The notes: generated by a model from the sequence alone, not told the origin. Positions 48,455 through 57,541 are shown, counted from the stretch's first letter. The stretch: 64,000 bases of DNA from Halobacillus shinanisalinarum (GCF_022919835.1 NZ_CP095074.1:1736001-1800000), one strand, 5' to 3'. Numbers and translations: made by a program.

Positions 48455-48572
48455 GAATTGCACGAAATCTGTGGTTAATTGCACATAATTTTAAATAATT
48501 GCACGTAAATCCAGCTAATTGCACATAATATCGCATACTTACACATTTAACGGACTAATTGCATATTTCACA
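48455..48572. repeat. TAATTGCAC tandem array, locus 4
   Basis: Six units start at 48455, 48476, 48496, 48516, 48536 and 48556 (20-21 bp spacing). The fifth is degenerate (TACTTACAC). It ends in TAATTGCATATTTCACA, directly next to the pta terminator. Confidence 0.85.
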
Positions 48573-48608
48573 AACAAGTATCCGAAAGCTGATTTAGCTT
48601 ACGGGATA
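48570..48608 (-). terminator. pta terminator
   Basis: Minus-strand stem with outer arms AGTATCC/GGATACT and inner arms AGCT/AGCT, followed by TTGTTTGTG. It starts about 10 bp past the pta stop. The other strand also has a short T-tract. Confidence 0.7.
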
Positions 48609-48612
48609 CTTT

Positions 48613-49584
48613 TTAAAGAGACTGTGCTGCAGTAATGATTGCAAGTTTGTAGACATCATCAGAATTACAACCGCGGGACAAGTCGTTGACCGGCTGGTTC
48701 AACCCTTGCAAAATCGGTCCCACCGCGTCAAAGTTACCAAGTCGTTGAGCGATTTTATAGCCAATGTTCCCTGCTTCAAGGCTTGGAAAAATAAACGTGT
48801 TGGCCTCCCCTTTTAATGGAGAATCAGGCGCCTTTTTCTCGGCAACAGATGGAACAAAGGCAGCATCAAATTGGAACTCACCATCGATCAGCAAGTCTGA
48901 ATTCTGTTCTTTAGCAAGCTCCAGTGCATCTGTCACTTTTTCCGTTTCAGGGGACTTTGCTGATCCTCTCGTTGAAAAACTAAGCATTGCAACTTTAGGG
49001 TCGATGTCAAAAAGCTTCGCCGTATCAGCACTAGCTAGCGCAATTTCCGCCAAATCCTGGCTGTCTGGTGAAATGTTGATAGCACAATCTGCAAATACAT
49101 ATTTCTCTTCATCACGAACCATGATAAATACGCCGGATGTTTTCTTTATGCCGGGCTTTGTCTTAATGATTTGAAGAGCTGGACGTACGGTATCAGCTGT
49201 AGAATGAGCCGCACCACTGACAAGTCCTGCTGCTTCGTCCATATACACGAGCATGGTTCCGAAATAGTTCTCATCCTTGAGAATTTCACGTGCTTTCTCC
49301 TCTGTTGCCTTGCCCTTACGGCGTTCTACAAAACTTGCAACCATGTCGTTAAAGGCATCATAGTTTTCCGGGTCAAGAATTTCAGATGTAGAAATATCCA
49401 CACCTAACTCTGATGCCTTCTGTTCTACTTTTTCTTTGTTCCCAACTAGTACAGGTGTGACTAACCCTTCTGCACCTAGTTTACTGACAGCGGTCAGAAT
49501 ACGGTCGTCTAACCCTTCAGGGAACACGACTTTCTTGCCTTTTCCATCAATTTTGGCTTTCAACGTATCGAATAGGTTACTCAT
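48613..49584 (-). CDS. pta: Phosphate acetyltransferase
   Basis: A 323-residue enzyme that interconverts acetyl-CoA and acetyl phosphate in the overflow pathway. Motifs: VVFPEGLDDRILTAVSKLGA, SGAAHSTADTVRPALQIIKT and the C-terminal NVFxxGN region here seen as NTFIFPSLEAGNIGYK followed by GPILQGLNQPVNDLSRGC. Length matches the short Pta of Bacilli. AATAGGAGGG precedes the ATG. Divergent from hemQ, as in B. subtilis. Confidence 0.96.
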   Translation of the reverse strand: MSNLFDTLKAKIDGKGKKVVFPEGLDDRILTAVSKLGAEGLVTPVLVGNKEKVEQKASELGVDISTSEILDPENYDAFNDMVASFVERRKGKATEEKAREILKDENYFGTMLVYMDEAAGLVSGAAHSTADTVRPALQIIKTKPGIKKTSGVFIMVRDEEKYVFADCAINISPDSQDLAEIALASADTAKLFDIDPKVAMLSFSTRGSAKSPETEKVTDALELAKEQNSDLLIDGEFQFDAAFVPSVAEKKAPDSPLKGEANTFIFPSLEAGNIGYKIAQRLGNFDAVGPILQGLNQPVNDLSRGCNSDDVYKLAIITAAQSL

Positions 49585-49810
49585 TTTTGAACCCTCCTAT
49601 TTCTTGTTCTGTACTATATGATAAGATGTTTTGTGTTTAATTAAAAGTAATATGGTAGGATTTTTTTTGTAAAGCGATTACACCTTCAATCTGCCCTTCT
49701 TTTTTGTTCACAATACCTTCAAATTTCCTGAACTGATGCGGATAGGACACTTATGTTATATTGAGATAGGAAGGATTACTTAAACTTTAGACAAAAGGAG
49801 CGATCGATCC

Positions 49811-50548
49811 ATGCCAGAAACAGTTACGACGGCGGATGGTTGGTATTGCCTGCACGATTTCCGCTCAATCGATTGGACCTCATGGAAATATGTAAGCAGT
49901 GAAGAACGCGAACAAGCCATCAGCGAATTTCATCAGCTGATTGGAAAGTGGGAAGATACAGAGAAAAGCAAACAAGGAAGTCATGCTTTATATACCATTG
50001 TTGGTCAAAAAGCTGACTTAATGATGATGTTTGTGCGTCCTACTATAGAAGAACTGAATGAACTTGAGACTGCTTTTAACAAGTCCAAACTAGCTGAATT
50101 CACTGCGAAAGACTATTCCTATGTTTCAGTAGTTGAACTATCGGATTACATGGGGCAAGTGGATGAGGAAGATCCCAATATTAAGGGTCGCTTGAAGCCA
50201 ATTTTACCGAAGTGGAATCACATTTGCTTCTATCCGATGGACAAGCGTCGTCAAGGAAACGATAACTGGTACGTGCTTGAGAAGGAAGAACGTGCCAAGC
50301 TGATGTACGCTCACGGCATGACTGGACGTCAATATGCGGGCAAAATCCGCCAAATCATTACTGGTTCCATCGGTCTCGATGACTGGGAATGGGGCGTTAC
50401 ACTTTTTGCACATGATGTGCTGCAGTTTAAAAAGCTCGTTTATGAAATGCGCTTTGATGAAGTAACCTCTCGTTATGGTGACTTTGGTTCCTTCTACGTT
50501 GGGAATTTGCTGAAACCAGAAGCCGTCGAACAATTCCTACACGTATAA
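49811..50548 (+). CDS. hemQ: Coproheme decarboxylase HemQ (ChdC)
   Basis: A 245-residue chlorite-dismutase-fold enzyme that decarboxylates coproheme III to heme b, the last step of the coproporphyrin-dependent pathway of Firmicutes. The catalytic tyrosine lies in [11 protein letters not shown], and the proximal His is in [34 protein letters not shown] is the conserved C-terminal segment. Ribosome binding site AAAAGGAGCGATCG precedes the ATG. Location beside pta matches B. subtilis ywfI. Confidence 0.95.
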   Translation: MPETVTTADGWYCLHDFRSIDWTSWKYVSSEEREQAISEFHQLIGKWEDTEKSKQGSHALYTIVGQKADLMMMFVRPTIEELNELETAFNKSKLAEFTAKDYSYVSVVELSDYMGQVDEEDPNIKGRLKPILPKWNHICFYPMDKRRQGNDNWYVLEKEERAKLMYAHGMTGRQYAGKIRQIITGSIGLDDWEWGVTLFAHDVLQFKKLVYEMRFDEVTSRYGDFGSFYVGNLLKPEAVEQFLHV

Positions 50549-50561
50549 CCTGAATTCTAAA

Positions 50562-50591
50562 ACAGCCCCTCAACAGGGCTGTTTTTATTTT
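50562..50591 (+). terminator. hemQ terminator
   Basis: Stem ACAGCCC/GGGCTGT followed by TTTTATTTT, 13 bp past the stop. Confidence 0.85.
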
Positions 50592-50597
50592 ACAGTT

Positions 50598-50645
50598 ACT
50601 TCCACCTCAGGTCATCCATAAAAATGGATGACCTGAGGTGGAAGT
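50598..50645. repeat. Long palindromic element, copy 3
   Basis: Perfect 22-bp arms (50598-50619 and 50624-50645) with an AAAA loop, core CCACCTCAGGTCATCC. It lies between the hemQ terminator and the convergent ABC permease gene, 8 bp past the permease stop. Confidence 0.85.
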
Positions 50646-50653
50646 TTATCCCT

Positions 50654-51376
50654 TTATACGGTTCGTTTTTGGATGTTGATGCTTCCTGCAGTATAGAAGA
50701 TGATGAATCCTGCTCCGATGGCGATCGTTAGTGATTCGATTGGGACAGAAAACACGCCTCCTTTAGGCATCATCATCATAAAGGGCTGTACCCATGGGTA
50801 AATCGGTCCGAATGTTTCTGAGTTCGCTACCAACATATTCGGCAGCGTGAGGATAACATTGACAGTGAACGGTGCTGCGAAGCTTGACCAAATCATCGCT
50901 AACCATAAGGTGACTGCAATCAAAGGCAGTGTTGAGATCAAGCCGCCTGCCATGCATTTAAGTACCAGTTCGAGTGGTATAGTTTCCCCGATTTCTTTGA
51001 TCGACCCCACTAAAACAAAAACCCCAGAAAACATCATTTGATTTAAAGCCACTAATCCAAGTACCATCAAAAACTTGGCTGCATATACTTTCTGTCTAGT
51101 AATGGGCATACTAAACAACCGTCTCCATCCTCCATTCTGGTGCTCGTACCGACAGATAAACCCTGAAAATACACTCACCATCAATGGAAGCAACAGCAAC
51201 GAATGGACTGGCACCATAACCATGAATAAAAGGACCCAGCCATTCATCCCTTCTTCCATAGGAAGAGAGCCTGTAAAACCGATGACCCCCGCTAATATCG
51301 GGCTGACAAATAACAGCAGCCAGACTTTCGTTTTTCTTATTTTCAACAACTCTGAGGAAAGCAATGATAACAGCAT
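50654..51376 (-). CDS. ABC-2 type transporter permease (second subunit)
   Basis: A 240-residue protein with about six membrane helices. It starts with the short amphipathic segment LLSSELLKIRKTKVWLLLFV common to antimicrobial-peptide and Nat-type exporters. Its ATG overlaps the stop of the upstream permease (TAATG), so the two are translationally coupled and likely form a heterodimer. LanFEG- or BcrABC-type function is the best guess. Confidence 0.85.
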   Translation of the reverse strand: MLLSLLSSELLKIRKTKVWLLLFVSPILAGVIGFTGSLPMEEGMNGWVLLFMVMVPVHSLLLLPLMVSVFSGFICRYEHQNGGWRRLFSMPITRQKVYAAKFLMVLGLVALNQMMFSGVFVLVGSIKEIGETIPLELVLKCMAGGLISTLPLIAVTLWLAMIWSSFAAPFTVNVILTLPNMLVANSETFGPIYPWVQPFMMMMPKGGVFSVPIESLTIAIGAGFIIFYTAGSINIQKRTV

Positions 51377-52080
51377 TAGGCAATATCCCTTCTCTTAAAG
51401 TCAAGTACACCGGCGAAAACAATCAAGAACCCAACTAGCAAGCCGAGTCCTACAAATGGAAGTGGATCTTTTCCTGGGAACATCAGCGGCCATTTCCAAA
51501 TTAACCAGTCTGGTGCTTCATAAGCATAGGTTGAGAAAACAGCCGCGAAAATGCCAATCGCCAGCGGTCCAGCCTGATTTTTTGATACAATCGACATCCA
51601 AAGCTGTAAGGCTAAAACCGGAATTCCTGCCAGAAAGGGGTAAAAGCTATTTTCCATGATAGCCACCATTGAAAAGTCCCAGCCAAATCCTAATACTACT
51701 CCAAGAACGATTGTTCCGATAAACAATAAGATAGATGATAATCCGATCATCATGGCGGTAATTAAAAATTTAGAGATAAACACATCTCTTCTTCTTACAG
51801 GCAATGCTAATAGTTGCTTCCAGGAGGTTTGCTTATGTTCAATCGAGGCGATTTGCGACGCTAAAATCGCCATACCTAGTAATAGGGCTGGACAGACAAA
51901 CATGTTAACGAACTGAATTAACGTCCCCCACTGATCAGGATAGTTCTGCATGATCCAGTCATAGCGAACCCCATAGTTTACACCTTGAAGAGCTATGACC
52001 CCAAATGGTCCTAAAAATACCAGCAGCCAAAACCATTTCCGCTTCACTTTTAATAAATCAGCTTGCAGAATGGGCAGCAT
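51376..52080 (-). CDS. ABC-2 type transporter permease (first subunit)
   Basis: A 234-residue polytopic protein starting LPILQADLLKVKRKWFWLLV, with six predicted helices, homologous in layout to its neighbour. I set the start at ATG 52080 after GGGAGTGGGTCAC. A GTG at 52089 is also in frame. It overlaps the ATPase gene by 23 bp. The set ATPase-permease-permease resembles lantibiotic immunity (LanFEG) exporters. Confidence 0.85.
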   Translation of the reverse strand: MLPILQADLLKVKRKWFWLLVFLGPFGVIALQGVNYGVRYDWIMQNYPDQWGTLIQFVNMFVCPALLLGMAILASQIASIEHKQTSWKQLLALPVRRRDVFISKFLITAMMIGLSSILLFIGTIVLGVVLGFGWDFSMVAIMENSFYPFLAGIPVLALQLWMSIVSKNQAGPLAIGIFAAVFSTYAYEAPDWLIWKWPLMFPGKDPLPFVGLGLLVGFLIVFAGVLDFKRRDIA

Positions 52081-52996
52081 GTGACCCACTCCCTTCCCTT
52101 GTCAGATCCAGAAAAATATCCTCGAGAGACTGACGTTGTTCTTCAACGCGGTAAACAGGAATCCGCTGGTTGACCAACGTGGCTACAAGTTCCGAAATGT
52201 ATTCATCTCTTCCATCTTCCATATAAATATAGTCGTCATCACTCTCAACCACATATCCTGATTTAAGCAGTTTCGATTTGGCCGCAGCCCCGTTCCCTAC
52301 CCTCAGACGAATATGCGGACGTGCCTTACTCCTCAACGTCTCAATCGAATCCTGATAAATCATTCTCCCTTTGGAAATGATTCCGACTTGTGTCGCCATC
52401 TGATCAATCTCACTCAGTAAATGGCTTGAGATCATTACAGTAATCCCATACGTCTCCGGCATCGATTTGATTAATTCCCTCATCTCGTGTATCCCGGAAG
52501 GATCAAGGCCATTAGTTGGCTCATCCAAAATAAGCAGTTCTGGATCTCCGAGTAAGGCCGAAGCAATGCCTAAACGCTGCTTCATACCGAGCGAATATTC
52601 TTTCACAAGCCTGTGGGCATCTTTTGTCAAACGAACAACCGATAATACATGGTCAATTCGCTCCTTTGGTACTTGCAAAAGCTTTCGCAATGTTTCCAGG
52701 TTTTCTTTACCACTTAAATGTTCGTAGTAGGAAGGTGATTCCACGAGGGAACCAACCTTGCGAAGAATATCAATCTTGTGGTTTTTTAAATCTTTATTAA
52801 ACACTTGAATGCTTCCACCGCTTGGCTTCATCAGCCCCAGCAACATTCTGATCGTTGTCGTTTTCCCTGCACCATTGGGACCAAGAAATCCGTAAATCTC
52901 CCCTTTTTTAATCGTAATATCCACTCGGTCCACCGCGTTTGTCTTTTTAAACGTTTTTAACAATCCATGGGTTTGTATAATCGTTTCATTCACCAC
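52058..52996 (-). CDS. ABC transporter ATP-binding protein
   Basis: A 312-residue ATPase, with Walker A GPNGAGKTTTIRML, signature YSLGMKQRLGIASAL, Walker B ELLILDEPTNGLDP and H-loop MISSHLLSEID. A C-terminal extension of about 90 residues is typical of BcrA-like drug or bacteriocin exporters. The likely start is GTG 52996 after AGAGGTGATGA. Upstream are TTTAAAC direct repeats that suggest response-regulator activation. Confidence 0.93.
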   Translation of the reverse strand: MVNETIIQTHGLLKTFKKTNAVDRVDITIKKGEIYGFLGPNGAGKTTTIRMLLGLMKPSGGSIQVFNKDLKNHKIDILRKVGSLVESPSYYEHLSGKENLETLRKLLQVPKERIDHVLSVVRLTKDAHRLVKEYSLGMKQRLGIASALLGDPELLILDEPTNGLDPSGIHEMRELIKSMPETYGITVMISSHLLSEIDQMATQVGIISKGRMIYQDSIETLRSKARPHIRLRVGNGAAAKSKLLKSGYVVESDDDYIYMEDGRDEYISELVATLVNQRIPVYRVEEQRQSLEDIFLDLTREGSGSHAAHSAS

Positions 52997-53051
52997 TCAT
53001 CACCTCTACACCCATGGTACACATCCTTATTTAAATGAAGCTCAAGGTTTT

Positions 53052-53069
53052 GTTTAAATTTGGTTTAAA
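53052..53069. promoter_or_regulatory. Tandem GTTTAAA repeats, likely response-regulator site
   Basis: GTTTAAA at 53052-53058 and 53063-53069 are direct repeats with an 11-bp period, usual for OmpR-family regulators. On the minus strand they lie just upstream of a TTGAGC -35-like sequence for the ABC operon. Confidence 0.45.
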
Positions 53070-53128
53070 CTTCAGGAAACTTTTTAGAAGGTTCATCCGT
53101 ATATTTTAATGAAGGAGGATGACACCCA

Positions 53129-53626
53129 ATGAAAAACCAGCCCAGAATTAACCTGCCCACCTCGTCATTTGAAAAATTTTCTACTCTACTTTCCTTTCTC
53201 GCCATTCTTGCTGCATTTATTTATTTGTTTATCGTTTGGAATCGCATCCCCGACACCATACCCGTTCACTTTAATGTAAGTGGGGAACCTGACCGATATG
53301 GCGGGAAGTGGTCTGTTGTGGCTCTCCCCGTTATTTCTCTATCCATCTGGGTCACCTTTACCATACTCGAGAAATATCCTCATGTGTACAATTACACCAT
53401 CCACGTAAATGAGAACAATGCCGAAGTCCAGTACAAAAATGCTGTGCTGATGCTGAGTTCGTTAAAACTCGTCATAGCTCTAACATTCGCTTATTTAACT
53501 TGGGCCAGCATTCAGATTGGTCTCGGTTATCAGCAAAGTCTTGGATTATGGCCCATGGTTATTACGCTTGGAGGAACACTGGGTGTGGCTTTCTTTTTCC
53601 TTATCCGCTCCCTGTTATTAAAATAG
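53129..53626 (+). CDS. DUF1648 membrane protein
   Basis: A 165-residue protein with four predicted membrane helices. The DUF1648 signature RIPDTIPVHFNVSGEPDRYG follows the first helix (about residues 35-55). It shares this motif with SdpI-type immunity proteins, but lacks the full SdpI length. AAGGAGGATGACACCC precedes the ATG. It lies between the ABC operon and the two-component genes, so a role in resistance or immunity is possible but unproven. Confidence 0.82.
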   Translation: MKNQPRINLPTSSFEKFSTLLSFLAILAAFIYLFIVWNRIPDTIPVHFNVSGEPDRYGGKWSVVALPVISLSIWVTFTILEKYPHVYNYTIHVNENNAEVQYKNAVLMLSSLKLVIALTFAYLTWASIQIGLGYQQSLGLWPMVITLGGTLGVAFFFLIRSLLLK

Positions 53627-53659
53627 GACGCCTGCTGTTAAGCATGGGCGTCCTTTTTA
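53625..53659. terminator. Terminator shared by convergent genes
   Basis: Stem AGGACGCC/GGCGTCCT with a T-tract TTTTTAG on the plus strand. It overlaps the last codons of the histidine kinase gene, whose stop is at 53638. Confidence 0.7.
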
Positions 53660-54992
53660 GTCATACTCACCTTTGTTCCTTGTTCATCGGTTTCTATCGC
53701 TAACCTCACATTCATTTCCCGTGTCATTAGTTCAACAATAGACAAGCCGATGCCTGTCCCCTGTCGATCAGCCGTTTTTTTCATCCCTGGACCGTGGTCT
53801 TCGACGGTGATCTTATCATGTGTGACGGCCAATCCAGCATACCCTCCATCAGAAGCATACCTCACAAGATTCTGCAGAAGGTTATCAAACACACGCTCCA
53901 TCCATTTTGGATCAACATTCCAGTAAATTGGCTTATCTAATGTTTGCACATCGACCTCTATCCCATGCTCTTCTAACGCTGGATACCAGTGTGCTGCTGT
54001 CTCCCTAATAAAACGGTTCATCTCAATGTCTTCAGGATGATAAGGGTACTTTTTCCCTGTCAAAAGGGTGAATGAAAGTAAATTATCGATCAGGTCACTT
54101 ACGTAGTCAATTTTGTTATTGACGGACAGTAACTTGTCCTGCCCCTGCTCACTTGTTACTTCTGGACTGACCCCATTCAATGCTGCTCTGATCGTCGTCA
54201 ATGGCGTACGCAAATCATGAGACAAATTAGCAATCAATTCCCGACGGATTTTCTCTTCTTGTTGCTCACGCTGCCGACTTTCTTCGAGCTCATGGATCAT
54301 ATGATTAAAACTTTCTTCCAGTTGACCGATTTCATCGCCGTTCGACCTTTTTACTGGTAAAGGAATACCCGCTTCCCCTTTTCGCTCCATTGCTTCCTGC
54401 AATCGCATTAACCTCTTATGGAACCTCTTAAAAAACAGCCATGACAAGAAAAGAAATCCACTCATGAACAGAAGGATCACGGCACCAAATACATAGCTGT
54501 AATAATTGCTTAATTGTGTAATCGGGGACCGATGAATTCACGATCAAGCTGCACGACCATAAAACCCTGCTCCTTAGACCCTCCAATAAAAGAAACCACT
54601 GTAAACGGATCATTGTCATAGTTCTTTTTCATAAATTGAACGGTGTATAACGATGACCACTGTTCAGGCAATGAAGCCTCATAATTTACGGTTTCCATTG
54701 TTTCTCCCTGTCCGTTCACCCAAAACATAGCTGCATCCGGAAACTCCTCGTGCAGTTCATAAAGCCGTGCACTCACCTGTTCATCTTCCGCCCCGTTTAA
54801 GGCATCTGCTTCTTTATTCCACCTTGATTCAAAAGTCGAAAAGTTTCCATATGGCTCATTCGGATCTTCCAAAAGGGTGGCTGGCAGATAGACAACCATA
54901 GATACAATCGGGAAAGATATAGGCAGGGCAAGGACAGCAAGTAAGATAAGCAGTAAATATTTTGCTTGCAGCGATTTAAGCCATTTCTTCAT
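53638..54992 (-). pseudogene. Sensor histidine kinase, frameshifted
   Basis: Restoring one base at the GGGG run 54524-54527 gives 451 aa. It has an N-terminal membrane helix, an extracellular domain of about 125 residues, a second helix (ILLFMSGFLFLSWLFF) and a HAMP segment. The H-box LIANLSHDLRTPLTTIRA, N-box NLLQNLVRYASDGG and G-box DHGPGMKK with GTGIGLSI follow. It overlaps the response regulator gene by 4 bp. The sensory domain suggests extracellular signal detection; the stimulus is unknown. Probably functional if the frameshift is an error. Confidence 0.87.
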
Positions 54993-55654
54993 GCCCTCAC
55001 CCGATAGCCGATGCCGCGTATTGTTTCAATAATAATGGGGTTCGACGGATCTTTCTCTATTTTTCCCCTTAAGTGTCTGATATGGACCATTAACGCCTTG
55101 TCCCCTTCACGATACGGTTCTTGCCATACCCCCTCATACAGTTGTTCCTTCGTTAAGATTTGGTTTAAATGTTTAAGGAAAAAACGGAATATGTAAAATT
55201 GCTTGCCTGTCAAAATAATTTCCTCATTCGTTTCCCTATTCATAATGACATGTTGATTAATCTCTAAATGACCTAATTGGGTAGTTTGCTCTGTAGATCG
55301 TTCATACTTTCTTAACTGAACTTCGACCCTTTTAATCAACTCCTCAGGATGAAAAGGCTTTGTCACGTAATCATCAGCGAATTCAAGACCTTCTAATTTA
55401 TCATCAATTGACGTTCGGGCTGACAGCATAATGATCGGAATGGTCGAGTCATTTCTTTTCACACGACGGCCTATCGAGAAACCGTCAAGCCCCGGCAGCA
55501 TCACATCTAATATAACCAGATCATACAAGCTCAAGTTTTCAGGTAGATCAACCCCTGATGTAAGCCATGTAGTCTTGTAGTTACTTTCCCTAAGCTTTTG
55601 TGTGACCCATTCTCCTATTTCGATATCATCTTCAAGGTATAAAATATGCACCAT
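54989..55654 (-). CDS. OmpR/PhoB-family response regulator
   Basis: A 221-residue regulator. The receiver domain starts HILYLEDDIEIGEWV, has the phospho-acceptor Asp in VILDVMLPGLDG and the Lys in VTKPFHPEEL. The winged-helix output domain includes GKQFYIFRFFLKHLNQILT and VHIRHLRGKIEKDP, ending TIRGIGYRVRA. It overlaps the kinase gene by 4 bp. The neighbouring ABC operon is the probable target. Confidence 0.93.
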   Translation of the reverse strand: MVHILYLEDDIEIGEWVTQKLRESNYKTTWLTSGVDLPENLSLYDLVILDVMLPGLDGFSIGRRVKRNDSTIPIIMLSARTSIDDKLEGLEFADDYVTKPFHPEELIKRVEVQLRKYERSTEQTTQLGHLEINQHVIMNRETNEEIILTGKQFYIFRFFLKHLNQILTKEQLYEGVWQEPYREGDKALMVHIRHLRGKIEKDPSNPIIIETIRGIGYRVRA

Positions 55655-55798
55655 AGTTCCTTCTCCCTTTTACTTTTTCTTACAGCAAATGATACACCAT
55701 CTTTGCCATCTTTTTAATATTTACATTCATAACATACAGGCAGTTGAATATAGTGATTAAGAGTCATCTTTTGATGCTATATAAAGCGAGGTGACAGG

Positions 55799-56221
55799 AT
55801 GGCTGTCATTCCAAAGACCGAAAAAGGTGTACAGCTGCTTGCCAGGTTAATGAGAGCTGAAGCAGAGGGTGATGGCAAACTTGGCATGTTAATGGTCGGT
55901 AATACTGGTGTCAATCGTGTAAGAGTAAGTTGTCTTGATTTTACTGGTATCAAATCGATTCGGGACATGGTTTTTCAGAGCCCTGGGGGATTTGAGGCTA
56001 CACAGAAAGGATACTTTTACCAGCGGGCACGTGAGCAGGATAAGGCGCTCGCCCGTAAGGTAATCAAAGGAAACAGGTACCATCCCGCTTCTAATTCCCT
56101 CTGGTTTTTCAAGCCTCCAGGGAGTTGCCCAACCCAGTGGTATGGACAATGGAATGTAGGACGGTACAAATCGCATTGCTTCTATGCACCTCTTAGCTCC
56201 GAGTGTCCTAAAGCTTATTAA
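55799..56221 (+). CDS. cwlJ: Spore cortex-lytic cell wall hydrolase CwlJ
   Basis: A 140-residue SleB-type hydrolase (Hydrolase_2), without signal peptide as in CwlJ. The catalytic Glu lies in LARLMRAEAEGDG, and later motifs are TQWYGQWNVGRYKSHCFYAP. CwlJ degrades spore cortex during germination and needs GerQ, encoded 20 bp downstream. GCGAGGTGACAGG precedes the ATG. The same pair occurs in B. subtilis. Confidence 0.93.
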   Translation: MAVIPKTEKGVQLLARLMRAEAEGDGKLGMLMVGNTGVNRVRVSCLDFTGIKSIRDMVFQSPGGFEATQKGYFYQRAREQDKALARKVIKGNRYHPASNSLWFFKPPGSCPTQWYGQWNVGRYKSHCFYAPLSSECPKAY

Positions 56222-56241
56222 TAATATAAGGAGTGATTACA

Positions 56242-56847
56242 TTGGCTAATGAACAATCTGGGAAGCAAGAAGGGGCTAAACAACAGCAGCAGCCGAACCC
56301 TTACTACCCGGGAAACCCTTACTTACATTACTATCAAGCCGCACGAGCATCAAACCAGGGAGGCACCCCTAACCCATACATGCAAGGAGGACAAATGCAG
56401 GGAATGCCTCATGGACAGCAAGGAGGACAAATGCAAGGGATGCCTCAAGGGCAGCAAGGAGGACAAATGCAAGGAATGCCCCAAGGACAACAGGGGGGCC
56501 TTCAAGTCCCACAAATGCCTCAAACCCAACAAAATGGCGGAGTCAACCCTCAGGGAATGCTGCCCATGCAGGAATCCTATATAGAAAACATTTTACGTTT
56601 AAACGAAGGTAAAAGAGCAACAGTTTACATGACCTTTGAGAACAATGAAGAGTGGAATGCTCAAATATTCAGAGGAATCATTGAAGCAGCCGGTCGTGAC
56701 CATATCATTTTAAGTGACCCTGAATCAGGCAAGCGCTACTTACTGCTCATGATTTACTTGGACTACATTACATTCCAAGGTGAAATTAACTACGACTATC
56801 CCTACAATGGATCACCACAGGGAATGAGCCAGTACCCGCCACGTTAG
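56242..56847 (+). CDS. gerQ: Spore coat protein GerQ with Gln/Gly-rich repeats
   Basis: A 201-residue protein starting at TTG 56242, 8 nt after AAGGAG. The C-terminal GerQ domain has ESYIENILRLNEGKRATVYM and FRGIIEAAGRDHIILSDPES, needed for CwlJ localisation. The N-terminal half contains three tandem 12-residue units (GGQMQGMPQGQQ), encoded by 36-bp repeats at 56386-56493. GerQ is a transglutaminase substrate in B. subtilis, and this expansion adds many Gln residues. A terminator follows at once. Confidence 0.92.
   Translation: MANEQSGKQEGAKQQQQPNPYYPGNPYLHYYQAARASNQGGTPNPYMQGGQMQGMPHGQQGGQMQGMPQGQQGGQMQGMPQGQQGGLQVPQMPQTQQNGGVNPQGMLPMQESYIENILRLNEGKRATVYMTFENNEEWNAQIFRGIIEAAGRDHIILSDPESGKRYLLLMIYLDYITFQGEINYDYPYNGSPQGMSQYPPR
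56386..56493 (+). repeat. Three tandem 36-bp repeats within gerQ
   Basis: Units 56386-56421, 56422-56457 and 56458-56493 each encode GGQMQGMP(H/Q)GQQ with few synonymous changes. Such repeats are prone to length change by slippage. Confidence 0.9.
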
Positions 56848-56850
56848 TAA

Positions 56851-56889
56851 ATGCAGGAAACCCACTATCACATAGTGGGTTTCCTGCAT
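56851..56889 (+). terminator. gerQ terminator-like palindrome
   Basis: Perfect 18-bp arms starting ATGCAGGAAACCC (56851-56868 and 56872-56889) with a 3-nt loop. No real T-tract follows. It lies directly after the gerQ stop. Confidence 0.6.
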
Positions 56890-56915
56890 CATTCTATTTT
56901 AAAGAGGGTGATTTT

Positions 56916-57164
56916 ATGAAACACCCCTATGAACAATACTATAAGCTACATTTGGCTACACTGCTTGTAGCTGTTGTTCTAGCTATAGTCGCCTTATTCA
57001 ATCTAGGACATCAATGGATTATTTTGTTTATGTTTTATATTTTAGCGGCTGGCTTAGCTATTGAGGCATTTATTGAATTAAAAAAACAGCAACTGGTCTC
57101 ATGCATAAGTCAGCTGCTGCGTGCCATCGTTCTGTTCATTTTCGTAACGATTCTATATTTTTAA
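56916..57164 (+). CDS. Small two- or three-helix membrane protein
   Basis: An 82-residue hydrophobic protein beginning KHPYEQYYKLHLATLLVAVV, with helices at about 13-28, 32-50 and 63-80. AAAGAGGGTGATTTT precedes the ATG. I recognise no family. It is convergent with the DUF423 gene and the two stops overlap by 4 bp. Its position after cwlJ-gerQ hints at a sporulation context only. Confidence 0.7.
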   Translation: MKHPYEQYYKLHLATLLVAVVLAIVALFNLGHQWIILFMFYILAAGLAIEAFIELKKQQLVSCISQLLRAIVLFIFVTILYF

Positions 57165-57538
57165 ATATGTTTTATAATAGCGTAACCAAGCAGGATCCAG
57201 CCGATTAAAAATGACAATCCACCAATTGGTGTTATCATCGCAAAGGTTTTAATCCCAGTCGGCGCATAGATGTATAAGCTGCCTGAAAATAGTAGAATTC
57301 CTATAAAAAAGAACCACCCCGCACTTGTCATCAGACCGGTCTGGATTTTGCTCATTAATAACCCTGTCACAAGCAGTGCCATCGTATGGAACATTTGATA
57401 GTCTACGGCTTTAGTCCATTGGCTTAAACCTTTTTCGGAAACTTTCCCTTCCAATCCGTGTGCGCCGAATGCTCCTAATGCAACGGATAAAAATCCATTT
57501 ATCACTCCAAGTATTAAAAACAGCTTCATTTGTCCCAC
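57161..57538 (-). CDS. ywdK: DUF423 membrane protein (YwdK)
   Basis: A 125-residue protein with four membrane helices. The family hallmark LSVALGAFGAHGLEGKVSEK lies near residue 15-35, followed by FHTMALLVTGLL. DUF423 proteins are widespread and of unknown function. Downstream partner of ywdI as in B. subtilis (gap 3 bp). AAGGAGTGGGACAA precedes the ATG. Confidence 0.92.
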   Translation of the reverse strand: MGQMKLFLILGVINGFLSVALGAFGAHGLEGKVSEKGLSQWTKAVDYQMFHTMALLVTGLLMSKIQTGLMTSAGWFFFIGILLFSGSLYIYAPTGIKTFAMITPIGGLSFLIGWILLGYAIIKHI

Positions 57539-57541
57539 TCC

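Noticed and set aside
53129..53626. SdpI immunity protein
   Set aside because: The DUF1648 motif is present, but the protein lacks the SdpI C-terminal region and there is no sdpC-like toxin gene.
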